Below, one piece after another: positions 49,101-61,100 of a stretch of DNA of 64,000 nucleotides. The notes under the pieces were generated by a model. That model was not told the origin of the DNA and did no database searches. It worked only from the letters and a program-made list of their open reading frames with translations. The stretch is from Branchiostoma floridae (lineage: Eukaryota; Chordata; Leptocardii; Amphioxiformes; Branchiostomatidae), in assembly GCF_000003815.2 (NCBI RefSeq), contig NC_049996.1, positions 9,122,359 through 9,186,358 on the forward strand. The letters are read 5' to 3'. Position 1 is the stretch's first letter; every line of letters starts with the position of its first letter. Both the position numbers and the translations under genes were made by a program.

Positions 49101-52100
49101 AGAGATCTCAAATCAAAGATAATACTGCTTTCAGCTTTTTCCAGTGCTATATGTTTTCATCAGTGTAAATGAATAAAGCATTATTAATAACAAGATAATG
49201 TAAAAATAATATACTTGAGTGCAAGTCTATTTGAGAACAGTACTGATACATTGATGTTCTTGTATTTAAGACTGGACAGTCTACCTAAATAACTTTTTGG
49301 GTAAGACAAACTCTGCTGTCTGAGGCTGTAACTGCCCCTCCCTGCAGAGGCCAGTTGGATGGTGGGGGGCTGCTACAAATGTATAAGCGAGATTTAGGCT
49401 AGGAATGGGTACACCTCACTGAGTGACATACATGCTGAAAACTGTGGGCGTTTCACATGAATATTATCTATTCATCTTACTTGTGTGGTTTGCCTCTTCC
49501 TGGAAATCTCACCGCATCAATCTTAGCATGAAAAATGTATTTTCCAAGAAGGAACAAATTTCGCAAAAAGTACCAAGTTGAAGTTTACTTTAATTTGAAG
49601 AAGAAAAACAGTACTTGGAAATGACAAATATTAATATGTATGTAGACTGGCTTTTTAAGATTTATATTTGAGTACAGCAGTAACAGCATGCATTGTCAGA
49701 TATTCAATGTCCGATATGTTGTCACTGATGAGAAATCAAATTTTCCAAAAAGTAGAGTTGAAGTTTACTTTAATTTGAAAAAGAAAAACAGTAGTTGGAA
49801 ATGACAAATATGAATATGTATGTAGACTGGCTTTTTAAATTTTATATATTTGGGTAGTCTACAGCTCGCATTATTATGAGATGTTTATGTCCAACATGTT
49901 GTCCCTGATGGAAAATATCTTGCAACCAGTGAGTCTGAAATGGATGATAGTCCAGGAGAGGATACCTGAAAAAGTGTTGTTTCGTAGCACACCCAGTATA
50001 TAATCAGTTCACTATGATCATAGAATGATAGCTTGATGTCTTCCGATCATTTTAAGGTATGTTGTTCTGTGGTCCAGTTGTGACATCATGGTTCTAGGGC
50101 TCTTTATGCAAATTTATGCAAATTGAACAATTATGTATGAATTAACAATAAAGCATCTTGCAACCAGTGAGTCTGAAATGGTTGAAGGTCATAGAAAATG
50201 GTCCATTGAAGATCTTTACTGCAAGGCTGTCCCTAAGGGCTAATTATCAGTGCTAGGGTAATGCCTGGTTACTGCTGTAATTGCCACCATAGATTACAGT
50301 GTGTAATGTTACATGTTTGTTGCACTATGCTTGCTGATATGCAATATTAAAAAATGGAGGACATTGGCTGTGATATTGATAAAAAGTTAAAAAATAAACC
50401 TTTTAATGCAAGATGTTCAATCATAAATTGTAGATTATAGATATAAGAAGCAATTTTGTAGGCTTGAAATATTTATCGACTCTGAATGACTTGGCAATTT
50501 TTTATTGTCTCACCCAAAAGGAAAGACAATTTTTCCATCAAAATACATTTTGAAAAATTTCAAACATATTTTAACACATTTCCTTAATATAGCATAAAGT
50601 GAAATGCAACAGATAGGTTCAACAGATAGGTGGTAGATGTCAAATGACTGTTTAAAAAATTAACAGTTACTTTTTATTAAAGTAATCTTTTGTGCATTAC
50701 TGATATCTAGATATAAGATATACAGATAGAAATTTTCACATGTAAGTGCAGTGAATCTTCGACAGAATGAGAATTTCAATTGGTTTTCTTTGAGGTGCAT
50801 CATTTCATAAACCATTAGGTGCTCACCGTAAGATACAGCTTACATGTTCTAAGATAGGTATTTCGTATCACCTGTTGAGATTGTTAAGGTTATGAAGTAA
50901 TAGGGCTGTTTTATGCCCGTTGAAAATGTCGTAATGGTTTTTATCTGGAGGATTTCATCCTAACCAGTCTACTGTAGACATGTTGGCCCTCATCAGCTGA
51001 AGTCATTTGCATGCACCAGCCAGTCTCAGCACCACTTGGACCCTTCCATACCCTTTGAGGGGGTTCATGGTACATAGTCTCCTTCTCTTTCCTAACGTCA
51101 CTCTGACAACAAACTATTGAATACGTATCTATCGCACTACTTGTTCGATTTCAGTAGGCACACAGGTTACAATCTGGTTTTAGAGAAAAATGTAAGAATT
51201 TTACTGCAAGGAGAAAGAAAACATCCCCCCGCTCATTTGTCAGTGGACCCGCCGATGTTTTCCCCTGCAGCCTTCTTGTATCATCTTTCATCTGACTTGC
51301 AGGATTCAGAGCTGTCTGTCCGGCCCGAGTCTTATTTTCTCCTGTCTGGGAATATTGCCCCGGCCCATCATCAGGGCGTCTATATTCAGCCATTATACCA
51401 GTGGTTTTGTACGGTGTGTACGTCATGACTGGGAGCGTCGAGTCGTCACTCCTTTTCCGTCGCTTTTCTCCCAACCGCATGTTGATTCCGATGCCGGGCA
51501 TCCCTTCGGATGTGGCTTGCTGTTGAGTCAATAGGTCTCTGCTGTCTCTCTCCATCTCTCTCTCTCTCCAAGCCAAGTGATTCTGTATGCAAATCCAATA
51601 GCGTTTCCCAGTCTCCCACCGTGTCACCATGGCTGCGTTGGGTAACCTGAAATTCTATCTCCACTTCCCCTTTATCAAGACACGGTCGCGGAGGAAAGGT
51701 AAGCCCTTAATGCTACCGTCTATCCATCTCTCCCAACGACAGGGCAATTTGCGACCCTAATCTCGTGTTTATACCATTGCATACTCATGCAGATGCATTG
51801 CATTTTACAGCTTTTAGGATTTGAATTCTGGCAAGGTTTTCCCCCAAGAGCAACAATTTGTTTATAATCTTTCAGGGGACGCTTGTTTTGCTGGGAGGAA
51901 TATCATAGCTGCGATGATTTAATGAGGGTGATGTTTTCAGGTGGACTTTTATCTGTGTTTGCTTTTCTATCCGGCCGTGAATTTGAGAGGAGGCAGATCT
52001 TATTTCAGTTCCTGCGTGTTGTCAATTCCATGTCATGTTCACGGGTGAGGCGGACATGTGTTGCATGCGAAATCAGGGGGCCTTTTTCGTCGTCGCCGCG

Positions 52101-55100
52101 TCTTGTCAAAGAGGCACTCACACTGTTGCTTTCCCGCACAGTGCGATTATAACATCACCGGAAAATCTAGACGGCTGACGATTATATTGCAACAATTAAT
52201 GCACAGCTGCATTGTTTTCATGCAGTTGTTATAGGCAGAATTGCTGAGACGTTGGGCGGATGTCTATGAATAGCAATTTTGTACATTGTAGCAATTGCTA
52301 GGAGGCCCAATGGTATAATCGTATTTCACTCTCTATGCTTGGCATGACCCCACAGATATGAAAGTGGCACTGTTAATATTTATGTTATCTCTAGGATTAT
52401 CTGTGGAATTATTATGTTACAGATACAATGTTCTGGATAAACAAAATGAGGAGGGTAGTTGAAAGGAAATTCTGTACCCATGTTTTCGCTTGATGTCAAT
52501 GCTCCTTATTTTAAAACATTGGAAATATAGTAGGCTAGTTGATATCAAAGAATTACATCATTGCATTACAATGCACAATGCGAATATGTCCTAGATAAAG
52601 GTCTAAGTATTCATATGAACAGAAAAATGTGTACATATTCATTGGTATGTGATGTGAAGTAATGCACTCAGATACATACATACATACACATGCACCGCTA
52701 GTATTTATAGCAGATGACATGAAATGGGTTCTGGCCAATTAGTTGACACAGTTAAATGGTGCATACAGCATTAACTTGATTAAGCAATGTTAGAGTAATC
52801 TTAGTAAATTTACTACTCCATACTTATACATGTAGAGCATGGAGAACTATGTGTATTTTTAGTCATGTAGTTGGACATGCATTTTGTATAATTAACAGTA
52901 TTCTGAGCATTGCCTGATACAAAATCAGGGCTTGAAATACTTTCTTCTGCATACACTGGTGTACAATGTAGATAACATTGAAAATTACCTGCACCAGACA
53001 AATTTTACCTGTACCACTCTGAATTTATTAGGAAGAATGAATTATGCTAGAATTGTTGAGGAACCATTGCTATTTGTCTTTATACCTGATAGGTCAGGTA
53101 ACTGTCAATGCAGCTTGTAAAAAAAAAATAACAATCCACATACACCTGCATCATACTTTATAAAACCCAGTACATGGACCACTGCAGGTTAGGTGCCGGT
53201 TCTAAGGTACCAGAAATACCTGCACAGCTCCAATTTTACCTGCACTAATCTGTATTTTCCCAGTACATGGACCAGTGCATGTTTCGTGCAGGTAGACATC
53301 AGAAATACATGCACAGCTCCAATACCTGCACTAACCTGTATACATACCCAGTACATGGACCAGTAGGTTAGGTGCAGGTAGATACCAGAAATACCTGCAT
53401 AGCTCCAATTTTACCTGTACCAACCAGTTACTTGCATATGCAGGTGGTATTTCGAGCCCTGAAATGTATGTAAATTGTATATAGTCCCTGACATTTGTTG
53501 TCTCTGGAGAAAGTCCAGCCATAATTTTCTTATTAGGGCATGAAGATATCCAGGAGATTACGTAGTGATAAGGTGACCCAAAACCATCTGGGAAAAATCA
53601 CCAGTCAGATAAAGATTTAGGTCATCCTAACATTCTGAAAAAAAGGCATGTTTTTTCTACCCTGAGGAGGATAAGGCCACAATGATTGTGAGAGGCCTAA
53701 GAAAATAATGTTGACATTCAATGTGTTTCCTGTTTTCCGACCTACCCTAGAAAAACCTGCCGACCCTTGCCTTTTTTGGGGGGTGGGCTGGAATTTTTAT
53801 TCAGCTTGCTTCCTTTAATTCAAGTAGAAAAAGCTAATGCAGGATGCCATTGAACCTGAACCTGAGTCTACACTACCAGCAAAATTTGCCCCTAAAAATG
53901 CAGGAAATAGCATTTCAGAGGGTCGAGATTTCAAAATTTTCCCATACACTCTATAATCCACCGTTCATGCTCGACAGAATTTCCATTCAAAATCCAGGGG
54001 ATGAAAAAAATTCAGGCTGGCTAGAATACTATTCTGTAAGCTTTTATCATTAACTTTTGTACTTTTGTATGTATTTGCATGTATCAACATGTTTATCAAG
54101 ATAGTCTTTTGGTAAAAACCCTTACTATGATGATTTTGGTGTAGGAGGGCAAACATTATGGTGGTGATGATGATAATGCCTTGTAAGCCTTGTGGTTATG
54201 TATTTTAGGTGGAATAACTGTCATTTTCAAATAGCTTCCTTTAGTAGGGACATTCTCTTGCAATAAACGGTGACATCAAAGGGGTTCTGGCCAATTAGCT
54301 CATTCAGTTGGGTGAAGCAAACATGGTTTAACGATGCTTTGGTAATTGTTTCATAATTAGGGAAGGGAAATTACCTGTATCTTAATAACCAGCCGTGTGC
54401 GCTATGGAAAACCTCATCTTATGAGCAAAACCGTAAAGTCACTGGCTTATGTGATGTAATTTATCTCAGAGATATCCTGCCGGAATAAAACCTATGGATA
54501 ATGTTGTTTTTCTCCTTTTATCCAAGGAAGTTAATGATTCAATACATTTGCCGAAACAAAAAGGCACGAAATCAATGAAAACTCAACATGCAGTTTTCAT
54601 TTTTTTTAAAGATGTTTATGTCTGACTCAATTTTTCATTGGAATTTTGTTTTCTTTTGATTATGCTTTCATGGATACAATTCTCCTTCTTTCTCTAGTCT
54701 AAGCTTAGATCTTTCATCAGATGCAGTTTTTTCCCAGTGCAGGTTTAGACCATCCTCTGGTCAACACTGTGCCTTTAGTACATACTAGTGCATGATGCGG
54801 TATCTGCTAGCATTTTGTGTGATGTATGATCCAACCGAACATATGGGTCAATGGGTGCAATTGACCCAAATTGGCAAAGCAACAGTTCCATACCTGAAGC
54901 GTTGTTACACTGTACTCAACATGAACATTACAGGGATATTACAGGGTATGAATTAGCCATGGAAACTTGATTAATACATGTACAACATTGTACATAATGT
55001 ATGCCGTCTTTTCTGTTGTTCCGGTATCTTAGTTTCTTTTCTTATTACCTTTGCTAGAAATATCATATTTCCAGTGCTGTTCTTTGTGAACAGCATAATA

Positions 55101-58100
55101 TACAGTATATATAAGTCAATCGATCTTTATGATATTTGCTATGTGGGTAGGTGTCTGGAAACAAAGGCCTCCTAGCAGCTTACTACAGTACTTCAGTGAA
55201 ATTTTTGGTTGTCATGTCTTTTTATCTTGGAATAGAAATGTCCATGTACTTGTACAGTTGTATAATATTATGAAAATATCAAATAGAATGCAAATCAATG
55301 CTTTTGGCTGAGTTATAACAGTAAACTGATATGCTGTCTTAGCACATGTAAAACATAAAGGACACTTTGACATATACCGCTTCTTATCCTAAAGCCAAAA
55401 TCTACTTCTTTGACATTCTAACTAAAATCTTCCAGGAAAGCCCATTAGCTCATTAATGTGTAAATACCGGCGAATGATTTCTTGGAAGGGAGTAGTCTCC
55501 TTAACGAAGTTCCAGAGGAATTAGGACTAATAGGTCTGGAGTAATCAGCCCTTTGCTGTGTCTTCTCAAAGAGTCCCTCATTTCCCACAGGAAGGCATGT
55601 GGACAACAGTAATAAGCAGAAAACTGTGCAGGAGAAAATGTTGGGTGTAACATTATGTTGCTTCAATTTTTGAGGGCGTGGGATTTGAAATTTTTTGTTC
55701 ATTTCTAATTTCTTAAGTCTCCTAAAAGTATATTTGTCTCAGTTTTTGCACCTATTTCATATAGTCCTACAGTTCTCATTTAATGATTTAAAGTGATATT
55801 AAGAAATGGCTGCCTTAGAGGTCCTGTCAGATATTGTAACAGCTAGCAGCCCTCAAAATACCTATTTCAGCATCTATTTGCAGGACCTCTTTCATTTTAT
55901 GTGCTTTTCATATTGTATGTGCTATATGAATAAGCAATAAATTTCCTGTGTCGGTGTATTATTTAGGAAAATTATTGCAAATCTTCATAGAATTCGTAGA
56001 GTCTGTTTTGTCTTAGTTTGGTTTCCTCAGTCTACTCCACAAAGCTGGCTTGCTAGTACACAAAACATGTAGGTATTGATGAAACATTCTAACAGTATTT
56101 TAAGATAATTAATAATTATAGACAGACACCCCTACCTTGGTAGTAGAGTGGTGTATACACACAAACAATACCCCATAAAAGAGCTGTTGCTTTCTGATGG
56201 TAGCCTGTATTTTACACTGTCTATTCCACAAAGCTAGCGTAGGTTCAGACAGGGCGGTACCGGTAATTCTGTGCTTCTTCAACTGGTTTAGACAGGAACA
56301 GATTGGTCTTAGCCTGGTCTTATTACCTGCACTGTGTAATCTCCCTCCGGTGTTGAACAATAACCTGTAATCTTGGCAGGGCTTAAAACCACTGGTGACT
56401 GCTTATTGCTGCCCGAAATAGTGGCCAAAAATGTCAAAGGTAGTGGGTGCAATATTATGCATGCAGCACCAGCACTGTCTGATGCGGAATTGCTTCTTTC
56501 TTTAATAGAGTTTATCTTTGCCCTACATTTTGTAGAATAAAACCACAGGATATCAAGCAGAAAAAAGAAGTTTTGCTACAATACCAAGGAAAAATGCTAG
56601 GGGATCAAATAAGATAAGATAAGATAAGATAAAGTATTCCCAACAGATACCAAATATGATCACTATCTATATCTAAAGGTACGTAATTCATGCTGTCCAC
56701 AAATATCCAATAACACAAACACGCAGGCACATACAAAACAGTATCTAAATGTTTCATAGGGGCAATTAACATTAACATATTCAGTGCTATGGTAGTATTA
56801 GTATATTCTTGCTCTGAGAATGTAGGAAATAATTCATGGTTGAAAGTCATGGTCAGTTTCATCTTACTCCTTTACTGTTATGTGGCCAGGCATTGGTTTA
56901 CACTTTCTAATTGCTTCTAATGAAGTTGTATGTATCTTTTCCATGGCAATGTTTACCTGTAACAGTACAGTAGCACCATCTAGGGAATGGTATAGGTGAC
57001 TGAGCTATTCCATTTTGTATTCCAGGGGTGTTCAGATATTTCATTCATAAATAAAGGGGCGTTGACAGATACCAGACAGGTTTAGGATAGTAGTGGACAT
57101 GGATGGGCCTAGATGGGAGTTACAAAATGTAGTTTCAGACAAAGAATGGAAGGGTGACAAGTCAAATTCGAACAGTACTTCTGAAACCCCCTCCTGCTAA
57201 CAAGTAATGGAATGGATCTTTCCCTCGTCGGTTGAGGAACTGTCCTAGGTTTGGTGTTATTTTTCTGTGGCAGCTTTGATTTTGACTGATCCATCAAAAC
57301 ATTTTGATGGCAATGTCAGAAGTGTTCTTCGTTAAGTCAGCATTAGGTAGGTACATTTATGATTATAAAGTGGGACGGACGTGTTTTTGATGCAAAAGTT
57401 CAACACCTATTTGAAGTAATAAGTTACCAATTGTGAACTGTAGTATGAAGTCCATTTTCTTACAAAGGATGAATTGAAATAGGAATGAAAACTATTTGAG
57501 TTGTACAACTCTGAATAGACAGAAATAAACATTTCTGTGTATTTAGTAACATGCAAATTTGTATCAGGCAAAGGATTTTATTGTACAATTTGATTGTTTT
57601 ATTCTGTCTATGATACTTGTGCATTGTATATCGTTTCTGCAATTATTTTAACAGTGTACATTAGTAGCCTAAGTAGGCTTATAGGCTTATACATGTAGGT
57701 CCTATAGAAGGTCTTCTGTCAGGCATGGGGCTGCTGCTATCGGCACATTACTGCATGTTTAGGGACCCAACTTTGAGCAAACACTTGTTGATAACAGTAG
57801 AGACCACCCTGGTGTGTCTGACTACAAACATGAGCTATGGTGAGCTACATACTAGTACTCCAGGACCTATAGAATAAGGCCTCATGCTTTACCTCATTTC
57901 AGCTGTAGATAACTTTGTACCTTTTGAGAGCTTTGATGACAAATTAAGTTTCATACATTGCACTTGATCTTGAGTAAGTCTTTCTCAGCAAAGACAAACC
58001 TGCTCGTACCAGCTCATACTAGATAGAGGTTATTTTTAGACACAATACAGTAACTGTTATGATTACATGTACCAGGATGTGCAGAATTGATCTCGTCCTA

Positions 58101-61100
58101 ATGTAACAAAATCTGGCGGTATTGTCTTCCTTTGAAGATAACACACTGTTTTTGCTCAACATGTTTTGCCCAAATAGAAAGTTTAACAAATGACACGTTT
58201 GAATGATGTGTTTTTGTTACAGATGGTTTTTAGTTAATGTACTGTGTACTCATGCCTTGCCTACTGTGTCTAGTTATTATGTAATGTAATTTTACTACAT
58301 TCTAAACTCAATGGTATTCAGAGATACTACTGCACAGGGTAACTCTGCAGTGTTGATTTGATGAATAAAGATTAAAAGATGTGTGAATGGTGTGCTTTTG
58401 TTACAGATGCGTTGACGGTTGCTCCGTGTCCGGCTGCAGAGAGTGGCCACAACCCGGCTACTTCCTCTTACTCTCTCCCCAACACCGTCCACACGTCCCC
58501 GCACGCCAAACGTCGGGCTGGCAGCTTCAGGTGCGGGGCAGGTCTTACATTTAGATTTCAATCCTTTGATGAAAACTTTCTTGTCATTGTTTCTTTCTCT
58601 TTCTGTCTTATATGTACAATCTTAAGTTAAACCTATATTATTACATTCGTATGTGTATGTGAAGTTTCTATTGGGTGTTAAAGTTTCTGAATGAATAAAT
58701 GGATGGATGGATGGATGGATGGATGGATGGATGGATGGATGGGTGGGTGGGTGGGTGGGTGGGTGGATGGATGGATGGATGGATGGATGGATGGATGGAT
58801 GGATGGATGGATGGGTGGGTGGGTGGGTGGGTGGGTGGGTGGATGGATGGATGGATGGATGGATGGATGGATGGATGGATGGATGGGTGGGTGGGTGGAT
58901 GGATGGGTGCGTGGATGGATGGATGGATCATGGATGGATGGATGATTGGATGAACAAGTAAAGAAACAAAATTTTCAGTATACTGTATATTTCAGGATAT
59001 TAGATTATATATGGCGAAAATAAGATCATGGCAGTGCTGTATTGGCTTCAGAAATACATTATTTCACAGAAAATTATCCTTATTAGTAATACCTCTAATA
59101 TCAATTTTCGTTTGATGTCTTTGATTTGTTGTTGTTCTGAGTGGGACACAGGTCAGCAATGTTCCCACAAGGGTATATGTTTACAGGGAGGGGTTCCTAT
59201 TCTTTCCCCTAATATCTTTGATATGCCCAACAGAAAATGGCTGACCAGTCCTGTCCGTAAGCTGAGTAGCGCAGGATCGACCAGGGTGGACAAGGCGATC
59301 CCTGAACCCCCACCCCCTCCTCCACCCCCACCACTGCCTCCAGGCAGACTGGGGAAGAAGCCACTGGGGGCGAAACAGAAGGGAAAGGTAAGGAGAACCA
59401 ACATTTACATGACTGTGTTTATGAAGATTAGACATCCAGGTTAGAGAGAGAGAGGCTTTATTCGTCCATTAGCTGTGATACAAGATACACCGCTAGTCTT
59501 CCTGGACATAAAAGTTCACACATGACATAACGTATACGTAACGCATACAAAAACTTTACAGTGCAGGTAAACAATATTCAAATACAATTCAATCTCTACA
59601 ACTGGATAAGAACGGAGATTTACTCCAGACGTTTTGAGTGACAACCATCATTCTTCTTCAGCATCACTAGGATGAACTGGCAGAAACACTTCAATACAAG
59701 TACATCTAATTAGAAAAATGGTTGAACATGTAAGGATCATATGCTTACATGATAATGATCAACCCTCTGGTGTTAATGGTGACATAAGGCCTTGTCAGTA
59801 AGAATAACCAACCACTTCTTGGCTGGCCAATGGTATTACAGCCTGATATTCAAAATGAAATGGAGACTCCTGATTGGTCATCATTTGGCCAGATAATAAA
59901 TCCAAATACATGATAATGGTTTTGTAATTATTATTGTCATGTACATAGATTTAGTATCAAAATGGTAATCACGACTTGAAGCTGTAGGTTTTTGAACTTA
60001 AAAAGGTCGAAGAACATCAAAGAAAAGTGTAGACGGACTTATGTGGCTCTGTCACTCTTAAGCAAACATCACTGCCTCTTTAAGTGGCTGAAAAGTGAAT
60101 AGTATTCTAGCTGTCATCTATATGTATTGCGAGTATTCAAGCTGTAGTCAGTAGATTTAGAAAAAGCTGTTTGAATAGGGAATGATATGCTCTGCAAAGT
60201 GCTTGATAATGTTTGCTAATCTCTCTATGCATCAAATAAGTGCAGTCAATACAGAAAAATGAGTAAACACTTGATGCACTAGCAGCATCTAATGAAGTCA
60301 TTGCCAAGGTCAAGTCTTAGACAGATGCACAATAGTCTTAACATTTCACTGTTAATGTTCAACTTCAAACCATCATTTAGTCCTGGCATATGCTATGCCT
60401 ACAATTAATATGTGACACAGGCACTTTCAAGAGAAAGTATTATGATCATTGTGCTTTTGTGGATTTCTAAAAATGTGAAAGAATTATACATGGAAACTTT
60501 AATTCTTAAAACAAATATGAAAGATGGGTGCTTTTTTTTATCAGACATTTTCATCCAGAATGTGATTTTAAGGAAGAAAAACTCTTTAACTACACTTTGT
60601 TTAAGTACATCTGTTAAAGTACAACAAAACAGGCATGACATGTTGGTGCACAGGGCACCCATTACATCAGACCAGGCTGTTACATTATCGTTGACGGTCG
60701 GCATCAAGGACACAGGAACCATTAACCTTGTAACAAGGTCCAGAGCTATCTCCTATAGTCATGTCTCTCTAGTCACAACATGGTTGGGCAGATTCAGCAT
60801 TGTACATCATAGCACCATTAACATGTTTAACAAGAGGGGCAAGAAGGCTCAGTGTGATGTTTCCACGGGATTTCAGAGCGTTCTGTACCAACAGTTGAAC
60901 GTGCTGGTAAGTGATAGCTGTTTGACATGGAGAAAAGGCATTCCTCAGTATTTCTCTTTACTAGTTAGACATACATTGTATACAATGTATATGTGACCAT
61001 GCTAAGGATGTTTATAGTGTGAACATACAAAGGATGTTTATAGCCTCATACATTTATAAGCACTATTTAGAACATAATGTGCATGCACATATACAGGACT

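Larger units (their letters stand above)
46633..58406. other. Intron 23 (11.8 kb) with internal promoter candidate
   Basis: Holds a 150-bp minisatellite (47.9-48.5 kb), a tRNA-SINE fragment and TIR element (48.6-48.9 kb), a tandem duplication (49.5-49.9 kb), the GEF2-only first exon at 51.63 kb, a TIR element at 52.9 kb and a decoy of exon 24 at 58.2 kb. A degraded repeat end 'cagtcaaacctgtcctaagg' lies at 47459. I see no other exon. Confidence 0.7.

Noticed and set aside
51151-51630. 159-codon open frame on the - strand
   Set aside because: Antisense to the putative promoter/5' UTR of the Duet-like exon; no recognised domain, and the length is explained by the locally lower AT content.
58668-58961. 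Overlapping open frames of WMDG/WVGG and SIHP repeats on both strands
   Set aside because: Pure consequence of the GGAT/GGGT tetranucleotide array, open in several frames at once.
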